From Iodobacter sp. (GTDB taxonomy: Bacteria; Pseudomonadota; Gammaproteobacteria; Burkholderiales; Chitinibacteraceae), in contig NZ_JANXSO010000138.1 of the NCBI RefSeq assembly GCF_025352645.1, positions 1-48,718 of the forward strand: a stretch of DNA of 48,718 nt, given 5' to 3'. The number at the start of each line of letters is the position of its first letter. Within the stretch, counting starts at the first letter, position 1. The notes beneath the pieces were generated by a model that was not told the DNA's origin, searched no databases, and saw nothing but the letters and a program-made list of their open reading frames with translations. A program made the position numbers and the translations under genes. This document shows, in pieces, positions 43,523 to 48,718 of the stretch.

Positions 43523-44469
43523 TTTGCTAGGGTTGCGTTCAATTTATCCACGCTGATCTCATTTTTACCGCCATTGGGCATACCAAACATGGCGGCCATT
43601 TCTTGGGCCTGCTCTTGTGTCAGCACCAATAGCTCTATGCGGCGATTGGATGCGGCTTGCGGGTTTTGAGCGTCATAAGGCGCACGATCGGCCATACCGA
43701 CCACTTGCAGGATATTCTCTACCGGCATGCCGCCTTCTAGTAGCCCCACTCTGGCGGCCATGGCGCGGTTGCTAGATAAGCTCCAATTAGAAAACGCGGC
43801 GTAATTGGCATTCTTATATTGCATTGAATCGGTATGCCCAATCACCAAAAGCTGGTGATCGATGTGGGAGAAGATTGCGCCCATTTTGAGCAGTAGGCGG
43901 CGAAAGCGCTCACTTGGTACTTGGCTGCCACGCTCAAACATGCCTTGTTTATCGGTGTCGTGCAGCATGATGCGCAGGCCATAGGGCGTGATAATGGTTT
44001 GGATATTGTCTGAAAGTCCAGCTTCTTTAAATAGCTGAACAAATGTTTGCGCCAGCTCCTGCATATCACGCGGCGTGTCGTAATGTTTTTTAGGTGAGGC
44101 ATTATCTGAGTATTGCAAAGAGGCCTGCGCCCCGCCGCCCTGCCCTGGCGTGGTCTGAATCGAGCCAGATTGATTGCTACCCGGCACCGGCTCACGTGCA
44201 ATTAAACTGCCCTGAGGATTGCCCTGATGATCGATTAGCTCGCGGTTACCATTGCTGGCCAAAGAGCGGCCCGCACCGTTGCGCAAAACCCGCTCAATAT
44301 TTTCTTTATCGCGGGCTGAAAGAACCCATAGCACCAGAAACAAACACATCAATGCCAGCACAAAATCCGCAAAGGCCACTTTCCATGCTCCACCGTGCGC
44401 TTCAGAACTTTGCTTGCGAGAAACGCGGCGGATAATTGTTTCTTCGTGTTTATTATTCTTATTGCTCAC
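43519..44469 (-). CDS. motB: flagellar motor stator protein MotB (LafU-type)
   Basis: Peptidoglycan-anchored stator subunit. From GTG 44469 (overlapping the motA stop, GTGA) it has 316 residues; ATG 44496 is possible but overlaps motA by 31 bases. VSNKNNKHEETIIRR, then AHGGAWKVAFAD35FVLALMC; D35 is the ion-path aspartate. Membrane segment about 33-53, plug region after it, linker rich in Gly/Gln (80-120), then the OmpA-like wall-binding domain (about 150-290, VIGHTDSMQYKNANYAAFSNW, SSNRAMAARVGLLEGG, NRRIELLV). The DFVLALMCLF run rather than DFMTAMMAFF suggests the lateral-type subgroup. Confidence 0.9.
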   Translation of the reverse strand: MSNKNNKHEETIIRRVSRKQSSEAHGGAWKVAFADFVLALMCLFLVLWVLSARDKENIERVLRNGAGRSLASNGNRELIDHQGNPQGSLIAREPVPGSNQSGSIQTTPGQGGGAQASLQYSDNASPKKHYDTPRDMQELAQTFVQLFKEAGLSDNIQTIITPYGLRIMLHDTDKQGMFERGSQVPSERFRRLLLKMGAIFSHIDHQLLVIGHTDSMQYKNANYAAFSNWSLSSNRAMAARVGLLEGGMPVENILQVVGMADRAPYDAQNPQAASNRRIELLVLTQEQAQEMAAMFGMPNGGKNEISVDKLNATLAK

Positions 44470-45332
44470 GCCGTTCCCTCTAGCGTGTTGATCCACATTT
44501 CCAGCTGAGAAAAACTAGGTTTAATATTGAGCTGCACCAAACGACGCCCAGCATCAATCGCCAGCAAAGGCGGTTTGCCCGATACATGCGTTACCAGCAC
44601 CACTTTTACGCATTCCAGATTGGATAATTCTTCTTTTACCTGCTGATGCATCATATTGCACAGCGGATCCAACACACCGTAGCAGAGGAAAATCCCAATA
44701 AATGTCCCCACCATTGCAGCGCCCACGCGCTCGCTAATTTCGGCCACTTCAGCGCCTTCACTAATGGTGTGCATGGTCATCACAATCCCTAGCACCGCGG
44801 CCAAAATCCCAAAGCCTGGCATCCCTTCAGAGATTTTATGCAGCGATTTAGAAGGCTGATTCAGCTCTTCGTGAATGGCTTCTAATTCTTGCTCTAGCAC
44901 GCCTTCTAATTCATGCGCATTGATTTTTCCCATCGCCATTAGGCGGAAGTTATCCACAATAAAGGCCAGTAATTTAGGCTGCTCCAACACTAGCGGGTAA
45001 CGTTGAAATAAGGCGCTTTCTCTTGGCGATTCAACGTGCTGATCGAGTGCTTTTAGCCCTTGGCCCGCAGTAATTAATAGCTCGTACATGAGTAATAATA
45101 ATTGGCGCTGAAAATCTGGCCCCTGCTTCTTGCCCATCACCACACGGCGAATTTGCCCCAACATTTCTGCCAGTACATGTTTAGGATTGCCCAATACCAA
45201 GGCACCAAAGCCCGCGCCAATAATGATTAACAGCTCAACCGGTTGCCAGATTAAGTGGAAAGTACCACCAATCATAAAAAACCCACCAAACACACACATC
45301 ATTACGATGCCAATACCTAACAACAGCTGCAT
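44466..45332 (-). CDS. motA: flagellar motor stator protein MotA (LafT-type)
   Basis: Four-helix stator subunit, 288 residues. MQLLLGIGIVMMCVFGGFFM, a cytoplasmic loop of about 100 residues (60-160) with the charges that touch FliG (LFQRYPLVLEQPK, DNFRLM), then MPGFGILAAVLGIVMTM (proline for coupling), VGAAMVGTFIGIFLCYGVLDPLC. GGA is before the ATG. It overlaps motB and lies 18 bp after fliA. Confidence 0.92.
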   Translation of the reverse strand: MQLLLGIGIVMMCVFGGFFMIGGTFHLIWQPVELLIIIGAGFGALVLGNPKHVLAEMLGQIRRVVMGKKQGPDFQRQLLLLMYELLITAGQGLKALDQHVESPRESALFQRYPLVLEQPKLLAFIVDNFRLMAMGKINAHELEGVLEQELEAIHEELNQPSKSLHKISEGMPGFGILAAVLGIVMTMHTISEGAEVAEISERVGAAMVGTFIGIFLCYGVLDPLCNMMHQQVKEELSNLECVKVVLVTHVSGKPPLLAIDAGRRLVQLNIKPSFSQLEMWINTLEGTA

Positions 45333-45350
45333 GCTTTATTCCAACTCTAA

Positions 45351-46058
45351 TTAAGCCCCGCCAAGGGCGATTTTCATTTTCTTAATTGCCGATTTATTAA
45401 TTTGGCAAACCCGCGCTTCTGTTAAATCCAGCACCAAAGCAATTTCTTTTAAATTTAATTCAAACTCGTAATACATTTGGATAACGCGCTGCTCTTTTTC
45501 ATCTAGGTTTAATAAAGCACGTGCTAGGCTCAGCCGATTAATCACCGCATTTTCCGGCGATTCTGCCCCGCCTGATTCATGTGCACCGCCCGCTAATAAA
45601 TCATCAAAACTCGATAATACTTCGGCATTTTCTGCCATTTGATACTCACGGTATTCCTGAGCGCTAATACTTAAGCCTTGTACCGCATCGGCCTCAGTAG
45701 GCTCTTTACCTAGTTTTTTTCTTAAGGCTCTAATCTCATCCCGAATGCGGTGCGCGCTTTGCCTTACCGACCTGGGCCGCCAATCTAATCGCCTTAATTC
45801 ATCTAAAATTGCACCGCGCATACGCAATAATGCAAAGCCAATAAATTTATCATCGGGCGTGCCATAGCGCCGCAAGGAATCGAGCAAGGCCATCAGGCCA
45901 ATTTGCTCCATATCTTCACGATCTAAAACAGCACCCACTTGGGAAGAAAGCTGCCTAAGCACCCGATTCAGCAAAGGCGTATATTCCGCAAGTAAAGCCG
46001 CTTCTTGTTTAGCATCTAAGGTGCTATCCAAATGAATGTATGCGTCGGCAAGATCCAC
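45351..46058 (-). CDS. fliA: flagellar sigma factor sigma-28 (FliA/LafS-type)
   Basis: Sigma factor for late flagellar genes. It has 235 residues and a GTG start (GAG upstream). Region 2: LLNRVLRQLSSQVGAVLD, LDSLRRYGTPDDKFIGFAL, RMRGAILDELRRLDWRPRSV; region 3 KLGKEPTEADAVQGLSI; region 4 LDEKEQRVIQMYYEFELNL, LTEARVCQINKSAIKKMK. The position inside a stator/hook-length operon is that of lafS in lateral systems rather than of fliA next to flhG in the main one. Confidence 0.9.
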   Translation of the reverse strand: MDLADAYIHLDSTLDAKQEAALLAEYTPLLNRVLRQLSSQVGAVLDREDMEQIGLMALLDSLRRYGTPDDKFIGFALLRMRGAILDELRRLDWRPRSVRQSAHRIRDEIRALRKKLGKEPTEADAVQGLSISAQEYREYQMAENAEVLSSFDDLLAGGAHESGGAESPENAVINRLSLARALLNLDEKEQRVIQMYYEFELNLKEIALVLDLTEARVCQINKSAIKKMKIALGGA

Positions 46059-46061
46059 AAT

Positions 46062-46502
46062 TTACTCAACAATCAATTTACTAACCATCACATCAGAAAA
46101 TGGCTTTTCTGAACCTCCGCCAATATAGGCAGTCGCAAATTCTTTATTTAATAAACTGTGATAATCTTCTATGGTCATTTTATTGGCTATAGTGAGATTA
46201 AGATGCGATAAAACCTTTACGGCGGTACTCTTTAAAAAAGGCAGATGGTTTTTAATTTCAGCTTCTTTTTCCTTACTGGTTCTAAACACCAAATCCACCG
46301 CAATATAATGCGTAGATAAAGAGCTGCCATCGTCATTACGCAGCATGACAATAATCTTATCCACCGTGGCAAACTTATATTCAATTGGCTCATGCTTAAC
46401 TACTTTAGGGGCGCTATCTTGCTTAAAGTAATAAGCCGCCCCACCGCCCACTCCAGCAGCAACTAATAAACCTAAAACAATAAAAATAATATTCTTAGAC
46501 AT
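46062..46502 (-). CDS. fliL: flagellar basal-body protein FliL (LafF-type)
   Basis: Stator-associated membrane protein of 146 residues. Single membrane segment about 6-27 (IIFIVLGLLVAAGVGGGAAYYF), then the FliL domain: YKFATVDKIIVMLRN, IAVDLVFRTSKEKEAEIKNHL, FLKSTAVKVLSHL. GGAAAT precedes the ATG. It is 3 bp from fliA. Confidence 0.85.
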   Translation of the reverse strand: MSKNIIFIVLGLLVAAGVGGGAAYYFKQDSAPKVVKHEPIEYKFATVDKIIVMLRNDDGSSLSTHYIAVDLVFRTSKEKEAEIKNHLPFLKSTAVKVLSHLNLTIANKMTIEDYHSLLNKEFATAYIGGGSEKPFSDVMVSKLIVE

Positions 46503-46519
46503 GGTGATTTCCAGATCGA

Positions 46520-47437
46520 TTAAATGCGCGCCAGAATGGAGCCAAACTCACTCGCTTCTTCGTTTAATTCTGCTAAAGCTTTACCAACCTCATCCGGCTG
46601 CTGCTGATGTTTTTTATTTGGCGAGCCATTTGTAGATGAATCTCTCACCTCAACAGCTACGCTGCTGTATTCCTTTTGGCTTAAATCAGTACGCATCTGC
46701 TCGGTAATTGCATGCAGCTGCTTGGTGACATCGCTATTGCTGGCGTGCAATTGCACCGATAAAGCACCCGCTTCGTGTTTAATACTGATTTCTAATGAGC
46801 CGAGCATAGGCGGGGATAATTTAATCACCGCGCGCTCAATACCATGCCCAAGCTGCACATCGATGCGATCTTTTAGTGCCGTTTCTAACTGGCGTGACCA
46901 AGTAGCGGGCTGAGTGGGCTCCAGCTTAATCGGTGCCCATTCAGATGGCTTGGCTTCTGGCGCGCTGCTGACGGCCAGCGTAGTTAATTCAAAAGGGCGC
47001 ATAGCAATAGGCTGATCTGGCGCATCATTGGCGATCACTGCCACAGCATCATTCTTTAGTACAGGCGCATCAGCATCTTGGCGTGGCTGACTCATCAGCG
47101 GAGCAGCAATAAGCGCTGGCGCTGCGGGGGCCACGGATATCTGCTCAGCGAGCCCCCACTCAGCGGCAGGCGCGGATGCTGGTGGCTGAGGCCGCTGAGG
47201 AATAATCGGCGCGAAGAACGCGGGCATACTCAAGAGGGACGTATCCGTAGTCGCTGCCAAAGGCTGCTCTGTCGGCTCTGTAAACTCTGCAGTTGTGACC
47301 TCAGCCGCAGGCGCTGCGCAGTCCTGCATCTCAGCGCTAAAAGACATAACCAACAAACTAGGATCAAGCGCAGGAATCGAGATGGGCAATGGGCTTAATT
47401 CTGCCGGAGCAGCCGGCGTAGTTGCGAGCAAGTTCAT
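46520..47437 (-). CDS. fliK: flagellar hook-length control protein FliK (LafE-type)
   Basis: It has 305 residues. The first 200 are low-complexity and rich in Ala/Pro, as in FliK rulers. The C-terminal domain reads LKDRIDVQLGHGIERAVIKL, SPPMLGSLEISIKHEAGALS, VQLHASNSDVTKQLHAITEQ, followed by SVAVEVRDSS, the Flg_hook domain that switches export specificity. GGAGG precedes the ATG, which overlaps the fliT-like stop (ATGA). Confidence 0.86.
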   Translation of the reverse strand: MNLLATTPAAPAELSPLPISIPALDPSLLVMSFSAEMQDCAAPAAEVTTAEFTEPTEQPLAATTDTSLLSMPAFFAPIIPQRPQPPASAPAAEWGLAEQISVAPAAPALIAAPLMSQPRQDADAPVLKNDAVAVIANDAPDQPIAMRPFELTTLAVSSAPEAKPSEWAPIKLEPTQPATWSRQLETALKDRIDVQLGHGIERAVIKLSPPMLGSLEISIKHEAGALSVQLHASNSDVTKQLHAITEQMRTDLSQKEYSSVAVEVRDSSTNGSPNKKHQQQPDEVGKALAELNEEASEFGSILARI

Positions 47438-47715
47438 AGCGCCTCCGCCGCATAGGCAAGGCTGGCATCGCGCTGCACGGCAAACTGCGCCAATTTATCC
47501 GCCAATTCTTTAGTCGCTAGGCGGCAGGCTTCCTGCATAGTGGCGTATGCATCCCGCACCTCTTGCAGGGCAAGCTGCTCCTGTTGATCCCAAACTTGTC
47601 CAGCCAGCAAAGTGGAGAACTGCTCATCCAGCAGCAGCAGTTGATCCCAATCTTGCGCTGCCAATGCGCCCTGCATCTGGCTTATTTTGCTGCGAATTAC
47701 TTTAAGCCTTGGCAT
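47434..47715 (-). CDS. small flagellar protein at the FliT/LafX position
   Basis: It has 93 residues from ATG 47715; an ATG at 47739 overlaps fliS more deeply and is not preferred. Mostly helical: SKISQMQGALAAQDWDQLLL, LDEQFSTLLAGQ, LQEVRDAYATMQEACRL. The size, helical content and place between fliS and fliK suggest a FliT-like export chaperone. Sequence similarity to FliT is weak by eye. Confidence 0.65.
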   Translation of the reverse strand: MPRLKVIRSKISQMQGALAAQDWDQLLLLDEQFSTLLAGQVWDQQEQLALQEVRDAYATMQEACRLATKELADKLAQFAVQRDASLAYAAEAL

Positions 47716-48088
47716 CACGCACACCCAGCCAACCACCACGCAAAGTGCCTAATAATTGTTCAACTTCCACCACGGCTTCGATATCCAACTGACTGCTGGC
47801 GCTGTAAAGGCGGTAAACGCAAAAATCGTATAAGCGCGCCAGATTGGTAACCACCTCACCGCCTTGGTCAAAATCAAGTGCGCTAGACAGGCCATTTAAG
47901 ATATCAATACATTTATTGATGCTCTCGCCTTTTTGCTCGAAACGCTTGTGTTCCATATGCGCTTTGGCACGAGCGAGTTCTTCCAAAAGGCCATCAAATA
48001 AAACCAAAACCAATTGCACTGGCGATGCATTAGAAGTCTGCGCTTCCAAATTCACCGAGTGATAACTGCTATAAGCTTCGTAATCCAA
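47702..48088 (-). CDS. fliS: flagellin export chaperone FliS (LafC-type)
   Basis: It has 128 residues. YHSVNLEAQTSNASPVQLVL, LFDGLLEELARAKAHME, KGESINKCIDILNGLSSALD and EVVTNLARLYDFCVYRLYSA are the four-helix FliS blocks. It prevents flagellin from polymerising in the cytoplasm. The start is TTG with AGGAG eight bases before; no ATG is available. It overlaps the fliT-like gene. Confidence 0.9.
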   Translation of the reverse strand: MDYEAYSSYHSVNLEAQTSNASPVQLVLVLFDGLLEELARAKAHMEHKRFEQKGESINKCIDILNGLSSALDFDQGGEVVTNLARLYDFCVYRLYSASSQLDIEAVVEVEQLLGTLRGGWLGVRDAKA

Positions 48089-48160
48089 AATCTAAGCTCC
48101 TGTACTCTGTATATATATGGCGTATGGCGGTTGAACCCAATCCTACCAATTTAAGCATTT

Positions 48161-48229
48161 GTAGGATGGGCACGTTTTTCTGCCCACGCTGCACTAGTCC
48201 GCGTGGGCAAAATAAGCTGCCCACCCTAC
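48161..48229. repeat. REP-like double palindrome between fliD and fliS
   Basis: Outer arms GTAGGATGGGCA and TGCCCACCCTAC; inner arms TGCCCACGC and GCGTGGGCA around TGCACTAGTCC. Related to the single copy at 28675. It fills the fliD-fliS gap and would be transcribed, which may lower or stabilise the downstream mRNA. Confidence 0.7.
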
Positions 48230-48247
48230 AAAGACCGCTGTCTCTCA

Positions 48248-48718
48248 TTACATATTGTTAAACATATTGGATGTCTCACCCATTTGCGCCTGCAGCTGCT
48301 TTAGCTGGGTAAATTGCTTTAATGCACGCTGGTAAGCCTGATCGTACTGCTGAGAAATCTTATTGCTCGCAGCAGCCAGATCAATGCCTGCTTTAGACAC
48401 CGATTCCTTGCGCGCTTTTAACAGACCATTGCTGGCGTTTAGCCATTTGCCGAGGTAATCATTATTTTCTTTAATTAGATCGGTACCCGTGCTGGCGTTA
48501 AAAATCTTCTCTAGCCCCGCTGGGTTTTCGATCAGCGCTTTATCGAGCTTAGTGCGATCAAGCGATAGATTGCCGTCGCGATCGGTTTTTACGCCAAAGT
48601 CCATCAGGCGCACGCCATCAAAGCTTTGCCTGACCAAGCCGTTTAATTTATCCCGCAGCGCACGAATACCCGAATCAGAGGCAAATGCACCACCTGCGTC
48701 CCGTTTGCCACTGTCATT
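48248..48718 (-). CDS. fliD: flagellar filament cap protein FliD (LafB-type), C-terminal part
   Basis: Cut by the window edge; 156 residues are visible. ASDSGIRALRDKLNGLVRQ, DFGVKTDRDGNLSLDRTKLD, ALIENPAGLEKIFN are the usual C-terminal FliD blocks, followed by a helical tail (KARKESVSKAGIDLA, QYDQAYQRALKQFTQLKQLQ) used in the cap. The gene starts outside the window and is the first visible gene of the leftward flagellar operon. Confidence 0.92.
   Translation of the reverse strand, partial: NDSGKRDAGGAFASDSGIRALRDKLNGLVRQSFDGVRLMDFGVKTDRDGNLSLDRTKLDKALIENPAGLEKIFNASTGTDLIKENNDYLGKWLNASNGLLKARKESVSKAGIDLAAASNKISQQYDQAYQRALKQFTQLKQLQAQMGETSNMFNNM

Noticed and set aside
44470-44496. ATG 44496 as the motB start
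   Set aside because: It gives a 31-base overlap with motA, whereas GTG 44469 gives the usual GTGA overlap with AGAGGG before it and the expected MotB N-terminus.

Overview
The window reads as chromosomal DNA of a motile betaproteobacterium of the order Neisseriales, probably Chromobacteriaceae or Chitinibacteraceae (Iodobacter-like). This placement is an inference from the cysteine/sulfate operon, the dcw cluster order, the lateral-type flagellar gene order, an HrcA-type operator in front of rpoH and a repeat resembling dRS3 of Neisseria. No database search was made.

Layout. 1-5300: an EAL protein, then the sulfate ABC importer sbp-cysT-cysW-cysA. 5300-8390: an HDOD protein whose stop overlaps the start of a PAS-PAS-GGDEF-EAL protein. 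8640-13830: rsmD (leftward), then ftsY, a GNAT acetyltransferase, ftsE-ftsX and rpoH, which is preceded by a CIRCE operator lying on a sigma-70 promoter and followed by a clear terminator. 14026-15247: msrP and, upstream of it on the same strand, an unannotated 54-residue membrane protein. 15400-34470: the complete division and wall cluster mraZ-rsmH-ftsL-ftsI-murE-murF-mraY-murD-ftsW-murG-murC-ddl-ftsQ-ftsA-ftsZ-lpxC plus one coupled small membrane protein, with an MraZ operator at its head. 34680-39220: a type VI secretion accessory island holding a PAAR protein, a Tae4-like amidase, several small membrane proteins (two are tandem paralogues), remnants of two further effectors that still overlap their putative immunity genes, and a convergent second PAAR protein. 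39410-43090: an ABC-2 exporter (NatA/NatB type) and a secreted alpha/beta hydrolase. 43205-43280: initiator tRNA-fMet with its own promoter and terminator. 43519-48718: a leftward flagellar operon fliD(partial)-fliS-fliT-like-fliK-fliL-fliA-motA-motB, in the order of lateral (laf) systems.

How it works together. The central 19 kb makes lipid II precursors (MurC/D/E/F, Ddl, MraY, MurG), uses them at the septum (FtsI, FtsW with FtsL/FtsQ/FtsA/FtsZ) and balances this with lipid A synthesis (LpxC). FtsE/FtsX and FtsY lie close by. The T6SS island attacks and protects the same wall (amidase, lysozyme remnant, lysozyme-inhibitor-like protein).

Most notable. (1) rsmH and ftsW are each preceded by a diverged duplicate of their own 5' end; each duplicate forms a 35-codon leader ORF whose stop overlaps the true start codon. 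(2) A family of 100-170 bp palindromic elements with CCACGGAG/CTCCGTGG-like arms occurs at least seven times, three times inside or beside operons of the importer, cell wall and exporter genes. (3) The T6SS island is a graveyard of effector 3' ends with surviving immunity genes. (4) rpoH carries a near-perfect CIRCE element.
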